Shown here in pieces: positions 8,098 through 17,114 of a stretch of DNA of 64,000 bases (the first letter of the stretch is position 1; each line of letters opens with the position of its first letter). Below the pieces are notes generated by a model, which was not told where the DNA came from, ran no database searches, and worked only from the letters and a program-made list of their open reading frames with translations. The DNA is taken from positions 2,480,001-2,544,000 of the forward strand of contig NZ_CP035491.1 in assembly GCF_004135405.1 (NCBI RefSeq), in the 5' to 3' direction. The position numbers and the translations under genes were made by a program. This stretch comes from Agromyces protaetiae (GTDB lineage Bacteria > Actinomycetota > Actinomycetes > Actinomycetales > Microbacteriaceae).

Positions 8098-8997
8098 TCA
8101 GCGGGCGGGGAGTTCGCCGCGCTCGGCGCCGGTCACGATCGGCACACGCACGGCGCTGCCCCACTCGGTCCACGAGCCGTCGTAGTTGCGCACGTTCTCG
8201 AAGCCGAGGAGGTGGGTGAGCACGAACCACGTGTGGCTCGACCGCTCGCCGATGCGGCAGTAGGCGATGATCTCGTCGCCGTCTTGAAGGCCCACCTCGC
8301 CGCGGTAGATCGCCTCGAGGTCGTCGCGGCCCTTGAACGTGCCGTCGGCGGCCGCAGCGCGAGCCCACGGCACGGATGCCGCGGTCGGGATGTGTCCGCC
8401 GCGGAGCGCGCCCTCTTCGGGGTAGGCCGGTGCGCTCGTGCGCTCACCCGAGTACTCCTCGGGGGAGCGGACGTCGATGAGCGGGTTGCCGAGGTGGGCG
8501 AGGACATCTTCTTTGTAGGCGCGCACGACGGTGTCGTCGCGCTCGACGATGGGGTACTCGACGGGGGTGACCTCGGGGACGTCGGTCGTGAGCGGGCGGT
8601 CCTCGGCGATCCAGAGGTCACGGCCGCCGTCGAGGAGGCGTACGTCTTCGTGGCCGAAGAGCGTGAAGACCCAGAGCGCATAAGCGGCCCACCAGTTGTT
8701 CTTGTCGCCGTAGATGACGACGGTCGTGTCGCGCGCGATGCCCTTCGAGCCGAGGAGGGCGGCGAACTGCTCGCCGTTCAGGTAGTCGCGCACGACCGGG
8801 TCGTTGAGGTCGGTGTGCCAGTCGATCTTGACCGCGCCCGGGATGTGGCCCGTCTCGTAGAGGAGGACGTCTTCGTCGGACTCGACGACCACGAGACCCG
8901 GCTGACCGAGCCGTTCGGCGAGCCATTCGGTGCTCACGAGCCGTTCGGGGTGGGCGTACGAGGTGAACTTCTCGGCGGGGTCGAACTCGACGGACAT
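8098..8997 (-). CDS. sseA: thiosulfate / 3-mercaptopyruvate sulfurtransferase (tandem rhodanese)
   Basis: This protein has two rhodanese domains and 299 residues. It transfers sulfane sulfur from thiosulfate or mercaptopyruvate to an acceptor. The N-terminal inactive domain contains [11 protein letters not shown]; the C-terminal domain contains the RGGHIP region and the active-site loop [10 protein letters not shown] with C247. The active loop resembles the thiosulfate sulfurtransferases of actinobacteria (CysA/SseA type) more than the short CG.GVTA loop of mercaptopyruvate enzymes, so substrate preference is uncertain. It diverges from zapE. Confidence 0.9.
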   Translation of the reverse strand: MSVEFDPAEKFTSYAHPERLVSTEWLAERLGQPGLVVVESDEDVLLYETGHIPGAVKIDWHTDLNDPVVRDYLNGEQFAALLGSKGIARDTTVVIYGDKNNWWAAYALWVFTLFGHEDVRLLDGGRDLWIAEDRPLTTDVPEVTPVEYPIVERDDTVVRAYKEDVLAHLGNPLIDVRSPEEYSGERTSAPAYPEEGALRGGHIPTAASVPWARAAAADGTFKGRDDLEAIYRGEVGLQDGDEIIAYCRIGERSSHTWFVLTHLLGFENVRNYDGSWTEWGSAVRVPIVTGAERGELPAR

Positions 8998-9044
8998 TGC
9001 GGCCTCCTGGGGCGCTCGGTGCGTGCGGCTGAATGGGGTGCGGT

Positions 9045-9050
9045 TAGGCT
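9045..9050 (+). promoter_or_regulatory. -10 element of the zapE promoter
   Basis: TAGGCT matches the TANNNT -10 seen at other starts in this window. Transcription would start near 9057, giving a leader of about 80 nt to the zapE ATG. No convincing -35 is seen. Confidence 0.35.
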
Positions 9051-9138
9051 GGTGACCTGTTCAGCACGAACATACGCGGCGTGCCCGTCGAAGTCACAGG
9101 CCCCGTCATCCGGTGCAATACGGGAGCCAAATCCGCCA

Positions 9139-10194
9139 ATGACCTCGGCAGCCACGTCCGACCTCATCCGCATCGCCGACCGCAATCCGTCGATCACGGG
9201 CGCCGAGATCGCCGCCGAACTCTCCCCGCCGCCGCAGTTCGCGACGGCCTCGTTCGAGTCCTACCGGCCCGACCCCGACTTCCCGTCGCAGCAGGCCGCG
9301 CTCGACCGGCTCAACGAGTTCGCGGGCGCCTGGCGGGCAGCGCAGCGGCCGGGCGGATTCTTCTCGCGCAAGCGGCCGGCACGCATCGAACTGCCAGGCG
9401 TCTACCTCGACGGCGGCTTCGGCGTCGGCAAGACCCACCTTCTCGCGTCGCTCTGGCACGTCGCGCACGGTCCCAAGTACTTCGGCACGTTCATCGAGTA
9501 CACGGCACTCGTCGGCGCGCTCGGCTACCAGAAGGCGCTCGAGGCGCTCCGGGGCGCGAAGCTCATCTGCATCGACGAGTTCGAGCTGGATGACCCGGGC
9601 GACACGATGCTCATGACGCGGTTCCTCGGCGAGCTCATGGCGAGCGGCACGCGCGTCGCGGCGACGAGCAACACGCCGCCGAACGCGCTCGGCGAGGGGC
9701 GATTCGCGGCGGCCGACTTCCTCCGCGAGATCCAGGGCCTCTCATCGAACTTCGAGACGCTCCGCATCGACGGACTCGACTACCGCCGCCGCGACACCGA
9801 CGGCCGCGCCGAGACCGTCGAGAGCGACGACCAGGTCGACCGCACGGCCACGGCACTCGCCGCGCGCGGACACCGGGTCTCGCTCGACGACTTCGACGCG
9901 CTCATCGCGCACCTCGCCACGGTGCATCCGTCGAAGTACATCAAGCTCATCGACGGCGTCGAGATCCTCGCGCTCCGCGGCGTCCACTCCCTCCACGACC
10001 AGAGCGCCGCGCTCCGGCTCGTCGCGTTCATCGACCGCGTCTACGACGCAGAGGTCCCGATCGTCGCGAGCGGCCTTCCGCTCGACGAGGTCTTCGACGC
10101 CGACATGCTCGCAGGCGGGTACCGAAAGAAGTACCTGCGCGCGATGAGCCGTATGACGGCGCTCACGACGGGGCAGCTGCCGCCGCACGAGTAG
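9139..10194 (+). CDS. zapE: cell division protein ZapE (AFG1-like ATPase)
   Basis: This is a P-loop ATPase of the AFG1/ZapE family, 351 residues. The E. coli homologue binds FtsZ at the constricting ring; the role in actinobacteria is less clear. The Walker A motif GGFGVGKTHL is at 92-101 and Walker B LICIDEFEL at 142-150, with a sensor-like AATSNTPP further on. I chose the ATG at 9139, which has GGGAG about 12 nt upstream. An in-frame GTG at 9052 lies only 1 nt after the -10 element and would add unrelated residues, so I rejected it. Confidence 0.88.
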   Translation: MTSAATSDLIRIADRNPSITGAEIAAELSPPPQFATASFESYRPDPDFPSQQAALDRLNEFAGAWRAAQRPGGFFSRKRPARIELPGVYLDGGFGVGKTHLLASLWHVAHGPKYFGTFIEYTALVGALGYQKALEALRGAKLICIDEFELDDPGDTMLMTRFLGELMASGTRVAATSNTPPNALGEGRFAAADFLREIQGLSSNFETLRIDGLDYRRRDTDGRAETVESDDQVDRTATALAARGHRVSLDDFDALIAHLATVHPSKYIKLIDGVEILALRGVHSLHDQSAALRLVAFIDRVYDAEVPIVASGLPLDEVFDADMLAGGYRKKYLRAMSRMTALTTGQLPPHE

Positions 10195-10499
10195 CGCGCA
10201 TCCGCTCGCTCGCGACGACTCGCGCGAACGAGACGGCTCTCCAAACGAAGGCCGTACCTGCACGTGCTAGGGCGACACGCCTTGAACCCCTTTCGGCGAC
10301 TCCTGCGCGATTTCGCGGCGGATCCGCTGCCGCCCGAAACACAGTCGTTACACGGAGCGGGATCTCGTAACGGTTGCGAAACACCTGACGCATCTTGGTA
10401 GAAACGTGCCGGTTCCATGCTGAACGACGTACCCGAGTCCGGAGCTCAGCCCCACCTCGGTACACCCCCTGCTATCACGAAAGAACGGTGAGGAACTCC
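10195..10499 (+). other. intergenic region upstream of amt, with possible nitrogen-control sites
   Basis: These 305 bp have no supportable gene. They hold a cluster of GTnAC and GAAAC half-sites (10336-10382) and the leader of amt. A GAGGAAC-type ribosome site stands 3-9 bp before the amt ATG. I see no clear terminator for zapE. Confidence 0.6.
10336..10382 (+). promoter_or_regulatory. GlnR-box-like half-sites upstream of amt
   Basis: GTAAC-N6-GAAAC (10367-10382) matches one half of the actinobacterial GlnR box (GTnAC-N6-GAAAC). A second pair, GAAAC-N6-GTTAC (10336-10351), lies just upstream with non-canonical spacing. GlnR activates amt under nitrogen limitation in Streptomyces and mycobacteria. 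Match and position are seen; GlnR binding is inferred. Confidence 0.4.
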
Positions 10500-11729
10500 A
10501 TGGATTCGGGCAATCTCGCGTGGGCTATTGCGGCTACCGCGCTCGTGCTGTTCATGACGCCGGGCGTCGCGTTCTTCTACGGCGGCCTGGTCAAAGCGAA
10601 GAGCGTCATCAGCATGATGATGATGAGCTTCGGCGCTCTCGGCCTCATCAGCGTCCTTTGGGTGCTGTACGGCTTCAACATGTCGGCGATCACCGAAGGA
10701 GACCCGCAGTTCCTGGCGGGCAATCCGTTCTCCGACTTCGGTCTCGCGAACGCCGATGACAACACGCTCGTCGGCGCGACGTACGGCGCCACCTTCGCGA
10801 TCATCACCGTCGCGCTGATCTCGGGAGCGATCGCCGATCGCGCGAAGTTCGGCTCGTGGATGATCTTCGCCGGCATCTGGGCGACGCTCGTCTACTTCCC
10901 CGTCGCGGCGTGGGTCTGGGGCGGCGGCTGGATCATGAACCTCGGCGCCAATCTGGGGCTCGACGTGTCGGTGATCGACTACGCGGGCGGCACCGCCGTG
11001 CACATCAACGCCGGTGCGGCGGCCCTCGCCCTCGCGCTCGTCCTCGGCAAGCGCGTCGGCTTCCAGAAGGGCATGGACAAGCCGCACAACGTGCCGCTCA
11101 CCCTGCTCGGCGCAGCGATCCTGTGGTTCGGATGGTTCGGCTTCAACGCCGGCGCAGAAGGCACGTTCAATCTCCTCGGCACTGAGGACCAGTCCGCTGG
11201 CCTCATCATCCTGAACACGCTCGGCGCGACGGCGGCCGCGATCCTCGGTTGGCTCATCGTCGAGAAGATCAAGGACGGCAAGCCGACCGCGGTCGGAGCG
11301 GGCTCGGGCGCGATCGCGGGTCTCGTCGCAATCACCCCCTCGTGTGCCGCCCTCGCCCCGGGATGGGCACTCCTGCTCGGCGTCCTGGCCGGCGCAGTGT
11401 GCGCGCTGGCGATCGAGCTGAAGTTCAAGCTCGGCTTCGACGACTCGCTCGACGTGGTGGGCATCCACCTCGTCGGCGGTGTCATCGGCACGCTGTACCT
11501 CGGCTTCTTCGCGACCGGCACCGGTCTGTTCGTGGGCGGCGACGCGTCGCAGCTCCTCGTGCAGTTCATCGCCGCGGTGGGCGTGCTCGTCTACTCCTTC
11601 GTGGTCGCCTTCATCGTGGGTATCGCGATCGAGAAGACGATCGGGTTCCGCGTCAAGAACGTCGACGAGATCGCCGGCATCGACACCGTCGTGCACGGTG
11701 AAGAGGGGTACCAGCTCGAGACCGTCTGA
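10500..11729 (+). CDS. amt: ammonium transporter
   Basis: This Amt/MEP/Rh-family channel conducts ammonium across the cytoplasmic membrane. It has 409 residues and about eleven hydrophobic segments. The hallmark twin histidines are H168 (GGTAVHINAG) and about H323 (VVGIHLVGG), and the N-terminal signature TPGVAFFYGGL is at about 20-30. The ATG at 10500 was chosen for its ribosome site and for agreement with the family's N-terminus. Unlike many actinobacterial loci, glnK and glnD do not follow; the next gene encodes a PemK-like protein, so the PII partner must lie elsewhere. Confidence 0.95.
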   Translation: MDSGNLAWAIAATALVLFMTPGVAFFYGGLVKAKSVISMMMMSFGALGLISVLWVLYGFNMSAITEGDPQFLAGNPFSDFGLANADDNTLVGATYGATFAIITVALISGAIADRAKFGSWMIFAGIWATLVYFPVAAWVWGGGWIMNLGANLGLDVSVIDYAGGTAVHINAGAAALALALVLGKRVGFQKGMDKPHNVPLTLLGAAILWFGWFGFNAGAEGTFNLLGTEDQSAGLIILNTLGATAAAILGWLIVEKIKDGKPTAVGAGSGAIAGLVAITPSCAALAPGWALLLGVLAGAVCALAIELKFKLGFDDSLDVVGIHLVGGVIGTLYLGFFATGTGLFVGGDASQLLVQFIAAVGVLVYSFVVAFIVGIAIEKTIGFRVKNVDEIAGIDTVVHGEEGYQLETV

Positions 11730-11778
11730 GTTCTCCACGGTCTGGGCCCCTCGAAGAAGGGCTGCGAGGGCGGTGGGG

Positions 11779-11784
11779 TAGTGT
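11779..11784 (+). promoter_or_regulatory. -10 element of a leaderless promoter (PemK-like gene)
   Basis: TAGTGT is followed by six bases and the GTG start at 11791. This places the transcription start at or next to the start codon. Confidence 0.5.
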
Positions 11785-11790
11785 GCGGGT

Positions 11791-12465
11791 GTGTCAGACA
11801 CCAGCCGCTTCCTCACCGCCCTCGGGCGTGTGCTCGAGACCGTGCTCCGGTCGCTCACATCCTCGTCGTCTGCGCCGTCCACGCCGTCCGTTTCGGACGG
11901 CGCTTCGGCGTCGACGGGCGTCGCGACGGCGACGCGGCCGGCTCGGGCGGGGGGTTCGAGTGCACCGAAGCCGCAGGCGCCGGGATCGGCAGGTCGGCAG
12001 CGGGCGGATGTCTCACGGTCGTCCTCGTTCGAAGAGGAGCTTTCTCCGGGCCAGGCAGGGCCGAGCGCGACGGTCGAACTCGACCCGTCGAAGATCGGCA
12101 AGGTCCGCTTCGCGTACGCGCCCGACCGCGACGGCGATCCCGACCCGGGCGAGATCGTCTGGACGTGGGTGCCCTACGAGGAGCGCGACGGCCGCGGCAA
12201 GGATCGCCCGGTCGTCATCGTCGCCGCCGGCGAGCGCGGGCAGTTCCTCGCCGTGCAGCTCACGAGCAAGGCACACGACCGCGACCGCGATCACGTCTCG
12301 CTCGGGTCCGGGGACTGGGACCCCGAAGGCCGACCGAGCTGGGTCGCCCTCGACCGGGTCTTCCGCGTCTCGAGCGGCGGCATGCGCCGCGAGGGCGCGA
12401 TCCTCGACGAGGAGCGCTTCGAGCGCGTCACGGCCGCGCTGTCGTCGCGGTACGGCTGGCGCTGA
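11791..12465 (+). CDS. PemK/MazF-like protein with a long disordered N-terminus
   Basis: This 224-residue protein ends in a PemK/MazF-type beta-barrel (about 95-224; GRGKDRPVVIVAA, FLAVQLTSK, WVALDRVFRV), the fold of type II ribonuclease toxins. Residues about 20-90 are low-complexity Ser/Ala/Pro/Gly. No antitoxin gene adjoins it: amt is upstream and a convergent antiporter downstream. Solo PemK-like proteins of this kind are found in many actinobacteria, so it need not be a toxin. The GTG start fits a leaderless transcript. Ribonuclease activity is not shown. Confidence 0.7.
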   Translation: MSDTSRFLTALGRVLETVLRSLTSSSSAPSTPSVSDGASASTGVATATRPARAGGSSAPKPQAPGSAGRQRADVSRSSSFEEELSPGQAGPSATVELDPSKIGKVRFAYAPDRDGDPDPGEIVWTWVPYEERDGRGKDRPVVIVAAGERGQFLAVQLTSKAHDRDRDHVSLGSGDWDPEGRPSWVALDRVFRVSSGGMRREGAILDEERFERVTAALSSRYGWR

Positions 12466-12531
12466 CGAAGCGGTCGGCGTCGCGGTGGGACATCCGATCG
12501 CCCTTCTCGACGGCCCAGGCGGGCGGATGTC

Positions 12532-14109
12532 TCAGAGCCCGACCATGATCTGCGCCAAGAGGATCTTCACGACCATCGCCGCGGGGTACACGAGGCTGTA
12601 GCCGAGCGCGACACGCACGTCGTAGTCGGTGCGCAGGTTCGCGAATGCGAGGATCGCGGGGTTCGTCTGCGCGCCGCCCACGACGCCCGAGAGCCGTGTG
12701 CCGCCGAGCCGGAAGACGAATCGCCCCACCAGGTACGTGCCGAACATCGCGATCGACGTGACGACGAAACCGAGGAGCAGCAGGGTGAGCACCTCGCCCG
12801 AGACGATCGCCGAGACGATGAGCGATCCCGCCTTGGTTCCGGCGAACGCGAGGAAGACGAGCAGACCGTACTCGGCGAGCACCGACGCCGCGGTGTGCGG
12901 GAGCGACGTGACGATCGGGCCGATGCGGCCGATCCGGCCCATGACGAGGCCCAGGAGCAGTGCCCCGGCGGCGTAGCCGAGGCTGAAATGTCCGCCCGGG
13001 ATCGGAATCTGGATGGCGCCGATCCCGAGGCCGATCGCGATGCCGAGACCGAGCGCGAGCGGGTTCACGTCGGCCATGCCGCGCTCGGAGTCCCCGAAGA
13101 ACGACGTCAGGTCGGCCATCGCGTCGCGGGGGCCGACGACGCGCAGCCGGTCGCCCTGGTGCAGCACGAAATCGTCGGTCGCGACGAATTCGACGTCGCC
13201 GCGCCTGATGCGGGCGATGCTCGCGCCGAACTGCTCGTGCAGCCGCAGGCCGCCGATCGTGCGTCCGGCGAGCTTCGGGTTCGACAGGATGATGCGGCGG
13301 AAATCCAGGGAGCTGCGCTCGCGCGTGATGTCGATCGCCGAGGTGTGTCCGAGCTCGATCGCGACCTCGTCGACCTCGTCTCGCGGCCCGACGACGTTGA
13401 TGACGTCGCCGACCTCGAGCTCGGTGTCGGGTCGGACCGGGTCGATCTGTCCGTCGTCTGCGTGCTTGATGCGCGAGATCGCAACGCGGTCGCTGTGATG
13501 CGCGACGATCTCGCCGACCGTGTGGATGGTGGTCGTGTCGATCTGCACGGGCTTCTCGACGATCGGCGCCATCGCATCGGTGTCGGAGGGCCGGTGCCGC
13601 AGCGCGAGCGCGGCCGCCGCCATCGCCCCGATCACGCCGAAGACGTACGCGCTCGCGTAGCCCACCGTCGCAGCGGGGCTGCCGCCCGTGGCCGCCAGTG
13701 CGGGTGTGTTGGTCGTCGCTCCTGCGAAGGTGCCCGCGATCGTCACCGGGTCGAGGCCGAGTGCGCCGCCGAGCAGGAAGGCCGCGACCGCGGACAGCAC
13801 GAGGACGCCTGCGACGACGAGCATGAGCGGATACGACGTCCGCAGGGCGTTGAAGAAGCCGGGCCCCGCGATGAGGCCCGTGCAGAACGCGAAGATGACG
13901 AGGCCGATATCGCCGATCGCCGCCGGCACCTCGATCGGGACGCCCACGGCGACCGACCACGCGGTCAGGCCGATCGCAGCGAACAAAACCGCGACGGCGC
14001 CGAGCGACACGCCCCCGACGCTCACCCGCCCGACCGCGGCCCCGAGCCCGACGAGCAGGAAGATGAGCAGCACCGGGTTGGCGGCGAGGAACTCGAAGAC
14101 GACGGACAC
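12532..14109 (-). CDS. AspT/YidE/YbjL-type transporter with two TrkA-C (RCK_C) domains
   Basis: This is an integral membrane antiporter of the aspartate:alanine exchanger family, 525 residues. Five or so N-terminal membrane helices (about 1-155), with the GTFAGATTNTPALAAT duplication motif, are followed by two cytosolic TrkA-C domains (about 200-380) and a second membrane half (GTKAGS, GGAQTNPAI). The substrate is unknown; family members exchange dicarboxylates or amino acids. I chose GTG 14109 over GTG 14115 because GGAGG (14119-14115) would overlap the upstream codon but stands 5 nt before the downstream one. It converges on the PemK-like gene. Confidence 0.85.
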   Translation of the reverse strand: MSVVFEFLAANPVLLIFLLVGLGAAVGRVSVGGVSLGAVAVLFAAIGLTAWSVAVGVPIEVPAAIGDIGLVIFAFCTGLIAGPGFFNALRTSYPLMLVVAGVLVLSAVAAFLLGGALGLDPVTIAGTFAGATTNTPALAATGGSPAATVGYASAYVFGVIGAMAAAALALRHRPSDTDAMAPIVEKPVQIDTTTIHTVGEIVAHHSDRVAISRIKHADDGQIDPVRPDTELEVGDVINVVGPRDEVDEVAIELGHTSAIDITRERSSLDFRRIILSNPKLAGRTIGGLRLHEQFGASIARIRRGDVEFVATDDFVLHQGDRLRVVGPRDAMADLTSFFGDSERGMADVNPLALGLGIAIGLGIGAIQIPIPGGHFSLGYAAGALLLGLVMGRIGRIGPIVTSLPHTAASVLAEYGLLVFLAFAGTKAGSLIVSAIVSGEVLTLLLLGFVVTSIAMFGTYLVGRFVFRLGGTRLSGVVGGAQTNPAILAFANLRTDYDVRVALGYSLVYPAAMVVKILLAQIMVGL

Positions 14110-14210
14110 GTGCACCTCCGATGGAAGCGGCGGGCTCTTGCCCCTACTTTGCCCCCGCGGACGCGCCGTGCGCTACGGGCGCATGCGTCGTGGAGTGGCC
14201 GTGAATCGCG

Positions 14211-14236
14211 AAAACCCCCGGATGACCGGGGGTTCT
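14211..14236 (-). terminator. rho-independent terminator after tRNA-Val(CAC)
   Basis: A 9-bp stem, AACCCCCGG / CCGGGGGTT, with loop ATGA is followed on the minus strand by TTTTCG. It lies 12 bp beyond the encoded CCA of the tRNA. Confidence 0.85.
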
Positions 14237-14247
14237 CTTCGTGCTGA

Positions 14248-14323
14248 TGGTGGGCGATGCCGGGCTCGAACCGACGACCTCTTCCGTGTGAAGGAAGCGC
14301 GCTACCAGCTGCGCCAATCGCCC
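14248..14323 (-). tRNA. tRNA-Val (anticodon CAC)
   Basis: The cloverleaf reads on the minus strand from GGGCGAT at 14323. The anticodon arm is CTTCC-TTCACAC-GGAAG (anticodon CAC), the T arm contains GGTTCGAGCCC, and the acceptor closes with ATCGCCC. The discriminator A and a genomically encoded CCA are at 14251-14248. Confidence 0.97.
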
Positions 14324-14360
14324 ATCAGTACTCACGGCCGATCGCTCGGCCGCGGGTTCG

Positions 14361-14366
14361 ATACTA
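14361..14366 (-). promoter_or_regulatory. -10 element for tRNA-Val(CAC)
   Basis: On the minus strand TAGTAT lies about 38 nt upstream of the mature tRNA 5' end. A TGCAAT sequence 17 nt further upstream is a weak -35 candidate. Confidence 0.45.
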
Positions 14367-14585
14367 GCCGACGACAGGGGGCGATTGCACATCGAGCGGT
14401 GGCTCGGCGGATTCGGCGGGTTCGGATGGCTCGTGGCGCGCGTCTCCGAGTCATCCCGTGCGTTCGCGGTGACGTCGCCGCTCGTTCACCGTGCGCGACT
14501 CCTCCGGCCCGGCACCGACACGCCCGGGATGCGAGCTCGGATTCCGCATGTGACCTGCATGAATGCTGAGGGAGCATCCCTCGGT

Positions 14586-14615
14586 TTGTATTCGGTCGCG
14601 CGGATCGGTTAGAGT
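14586..14615 (+). promoter_or_regulatory. promoter of the tRNA-Gly-Cys-Val operon
   Basis: A TTGTAT -35 (14586-14591) and a TAGAGT -10 (14610-14615) are separated by 18 bp. Transcription would start near 14622, about 18 nt before tRNA-Gly. Confidence 0.6.
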
Positions 14616-14639
14616 CTCTACGTCGCAAAGAGCGACAAC

Positions 14640-14711
14640 GCGGATGTGGCGCAGTGGTAGCGCATCACCTTGCCAAGGTGAGGGTCGCGAGTTCGAATCT
14701 CGTCATCCGCT
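14640..14711 (+). tRNA. tRNA-Gly (anticodon GCC)
   Basis: The acceptor arms are GCGGATG / CATCCGC, the anticodon arm is CACC-TTGCCAA-GGTG (anticodon GCC), and the T loop is GTTCGAATC. The discriminator is T at 14711 and CCA is not encoded. It is the first gene of a three-tRNA operon. Confidence 0.97.
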
Positions 14712-14770
14712 CTGATCGAAGCCGGGCCGTGAGGCTCGGTTTTGATTTGAGGTGGTGAACCCAAACACGC

Positions 14771-14841
14771 GGTGGATTGGCCGAGAGGCGAGGCAGCGGC
14801 CTGCAAAGCCGTATACACGGGTTCGAATCCCGTATCCACCT
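14771..14841 (+). tRNA. tRNA-Cys (anticodon GCA)
   Basis: The acceptor is GGTGGAT / ATCCACC, the anticodon loop is CTGCAAA (anticodon GCA), and the T arm is CGGGTTCGAATCCCG. The discriminator is T and no CCA is encoded. It is the second gene of the operon. Confidence 0.97.
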
Positions 14842-14871
14842 CGAACTGAGATACTCCTTCTCAGATCACAC

Positions 14872-14943
14872 GGGCGATTGGCGCAGCGGTAGCGCGCTTC
14901 CCTGACACGGAAGAGGTCACTGGTTCGATCCCAGTATCGCCCA
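14872..14943 (+). tRNA. tRNA-Val (anticodon GAC)
   Basis: The acceptor is GGGCGAT / ATCGCCC, the anticodon arm is CTTCC-CTGACAC-GGAAG (anticodon GAC), and the T arm contains TGGTTCGATCCCA. The discriminator is A; CCA is not encoded. It is the last gene of the operon and closely resembles the minus-strand tRNA-Val(CAC). Confidence 0.97.
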
Positions 14944-14947
14944 CAGT

Positions 14948-14977
14948 AAGACCCCGGATTTCCGGGGGTCTTTCTCG
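14948..14977 (+). terminator. rho-independent terminator of the tRNA operon
   Basis: The stem AAGACCCCGGA / TCCGGGGGTCTT has one bulged G and a 2-nt TT turn, and continues into TTTCTCGTTT. It directly follows tRNA-Val(GAC). Confidence 0.8.
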
Positions 14978-15128
14978 TTTCCGGGGTCCCGTGGGCTGAA
15001 CGGGGGCCTATAGGACAGAACGTGTGGACGGGTTCGGGCGCGTCGTGGCGGATGCGCCGGACGAGCGCCCCGACTGGCCCGACTACAGTTGAAGGGTTCG
15101 TTTCCCGAGTTTTAGGAGTGGATCCAAG

Positions 15129-17114
15129 GTGGCCGACGGCTTCGAGCTCTTCACCGACCGATCCGTTGTCGCGATGCGCGTCAACGGCGAGCTGAAAGAC
15201 CTCGCCACGACGGTCGCCGAGACGGACGTCGTCGAGCCCGTGACGATCGATTCGCCCGACGGATTGAACATCCTCCGCCACTCGACCGCGCATGTGCTCG
15301 CACAGGCAGTGCAGGCGATCAACCCCGAGGCCAAGCTCGGCATCGGCCCGCCCGTCACCGACGGCTTCTACTACGACTTCGACGTCGCCCAGCCGTTCAC
15401 GCCCGAAGACCTCAAGGCGCTCGACAAAGAGATGTCGCGCATCGTGCGGGCCGGGCAGCGGTTCGTACGCCGCGTCGTGACCGACGACGAGGCTCGCGCC
15501 GAACTCGCGAACGAGCCCTACAAGCTCGAACTGATCGGCCTCAAGAGCGCGGCGAGCCACGGCGAGTCGAGCGGCGACGACCACGAGTCGGTCGAGGTCG
15601 GCGGCGGCGAGCTCACGATCTACGACAACGTCGACCCGCGCACGGGCGAGGTCGCATGGAAAGACCTGTGCCGCGGCCCGCACCTGCCGAACACCCGCAT
15701 GATCGGCAACGGCTGGGCGCTCATGCGCGTCGCCGCGGCGTACTGGCGCGGCAGCGAGAAGAACCCGCAACTCCAGCGCATCTACGGCACCGCGTGGCCG
15801 ACCAAAGACGAACTGCGCGCCTACCAGACGCGCCTCGAAGAGGCCGCCAAGCGCGACCACCGCAAGCTCGGCAGCGAGCTCGACCTCTTCTCGTTCCCCG
15901 ACGAGATCGGTTCGGGCCTCGCGGTGTTCCACCCCAAGGGCGGCATCATCCGCTACGAGATGGAGGAGTACCTGCGCAAGCAGCTCCTCAAGAACGGCTA
16001 CGACTTCGTCAACACGCCGCACATCACGAAGGGGCACCTCTTCGAGACGAGCCAGCACCTCAACTGGTACGCCGACGGAATGTTCCCGCCCATGCACCTC
16101 GACGAAGAGGTCGACGCCGAGGGCAACGTCACGCGTCAGGGCCAGGACTACTACCTGAAGCCCATGAACTGCCCGTTCCACAACCTCGTGTACCGCGCGC
16201 GCGGTCGGTCGTATCGCGAGCTGCCGCTGCGCCTCGCCGAGTTCGGCACGGTGTACCGCTACGAGAAGAGCGGCACGCTGTCCGGTCTCACGCGCGTGCG
16301 CGGCCTGACGCAGGACGACGCGCACATCTACGTCACCGAAGAGCAGATCAAAGACGAGGTCGCGAGCCAGCTCGCGTTCGTCCTCGAGACCCTCCGTGGG
16401 TACGGGCTCAACGACTTCTACCTCGAGCTCTCGACGAAAGACCCCGAGAAGTACGTCGGCAGCGACGAGCTGTGGGAGACCGCAACCGAGACGCTCCGCG
16501 AGGTCGCGGTCGAGTCGGGTCTCGAGCTCGTCGCCGACCCGGGCGGCGCGGCGTTCTACGGCCCGAAGATCTCGGTGCAGGCGCGCGACGCGATCGGTCG
16601 CACCTGGCAACTGTCGACAGTGCAGCTCGATTTCAACCAGCCCGAGCTGTTCGAGCTGCGCTACGCGGCGGCCGACGGCACGCAGAAGCAGCCGGCGATG
16701 ATCCACCGTGCGCTCCTCGGCTCGGTCGAGCGGTTCTTCGCGATCCTCCTCGAGCACTACGCGGGCGCATTCCCGGCGTGGCTGTCGCCCGTGCAGGTCG
16801 TTGGCATCCCCGTCGCGGGCGACTTCGCCGACTACCTCGGCGAGATCATCGCCCGGCTCAAGGCCGACGGCGTCCGTGCCGAGCTCGATGCGAGCGACGA
16901 CCGCATGCAGAAGAAGATCCGCACGCACACGACGCAGAAGATCCCGTTCCAGCTCATCGCGGGCGCGAGCGACCGCGAGGGCGGCACGGTCAGCTTCCGG
17001 TTCCGCGACGGCACGCAGGAGAATGGCGTCGCGATCGACACGGCGATCGAGCTCGTCAAGACCGCGATCGCCGACCACCGCCAGGTGTCGACGCGGGACG
17101 ACCTCTTCTCATGA
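15129..17114 (+). CDS. thrS: threonyl-tRNA synthetase
   Basis: This class II aminoacyl-tRNA synthetase charges tRNA-Thr. It has 661 residues. Domain order is as in the family: a TGS domain (1-65), an HxxxH editing domain ([10 protein letters not shown]), a catalytic core with motif 2 ([11 protein letters not shown]) and zinc ligands including the Cys of MNCPFH, then an anticodon-binding C-terminus. The GTG at 15129 has AGGAG about 10 nt upstream, and TACAGT (15084-15089) is a possible -10. I see no T-box in the 185-bp leader. It overlaps the HIT gene by 4 bp. Confidence 0.97.
   Translation: MADGFELFTDRSVVAMRVNGELKDLATTVAETDVVEPVTIDSPDGLNILRHSTAHVLAQAVQAINPEAKLGIGPPVTDGFYYDFDVAQPFTPEDLKALDKEMSRIVRAGQRFVRRVVTDDEARAELANEPYKLELIGLKSAASHGESSGDDHESVEVGGGELTIYDNVDPRTGEVAWKDLCRGPHLPNTRMIGNGWALMRVAAAYWRGSEKNPQLQRIYGTAWPTKDELRAYQTRLEEAAKRDHRKLGSELDLFSFPDEIGSGLAVFHPKGGIIRYEMEEYLRKQLLKNGYDFVNTPHITKGHLFETSQHLNWYADGMFPPMHLDEEVDAEGNVTRQGQDYYLKPMNCPFHNLVYRARGRSYRELPLRLAEFGTVYRYEKSGTLSGLTRVRGLTQDDAHIYVTEEQIKDEVASQLAFVLETLRGYGLNDFYLELSTKDPEKYVGSDELWETATETLREVAVESGLELVADPGGAAFYGPKISVQARDAIGRTWQLSTVQLDFNQPELFELRYAAADGTQKQPAMIHRALLGSVERFFAILLEHYAGAFPAWLSPVQVVGIPVAGDFADYLGEIIARLKADGVRAELDASDDRMQKKIRTHTTQKIPFQLIAGASDREGGTVSFRFRDGTQENGVAIDTAIELVKTAIADHRQVSTRDDLFS

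Larger units (their letters stand above)
14324..14639. other. intergenic region between divergent tRNA genes
   Basis: These 316 bp hold no supportable gene. They carry the promoter of tRNA-Val(CAC) on the minus strand, an inverted repeat GAGGGA-GCA-TCCCTC (14568-14582) and the promoter of the Gly-Cys-Val tRNA operon. Confidence 0.7.

Noticed and set aside
9052-9138. Upstream in-frame GTG start for zapE
   Set aside because: It lies 1 nt after the probable -10 element and adds residues with no family match; the ATG at 9139 has a ribosome site.
14944-15128. T-box riboswitch before thrS
   Set aside because: I find no T-box consensus or specifier stem in the 185-bp leader; only the tRNA terminator and a simple promoter are seen.
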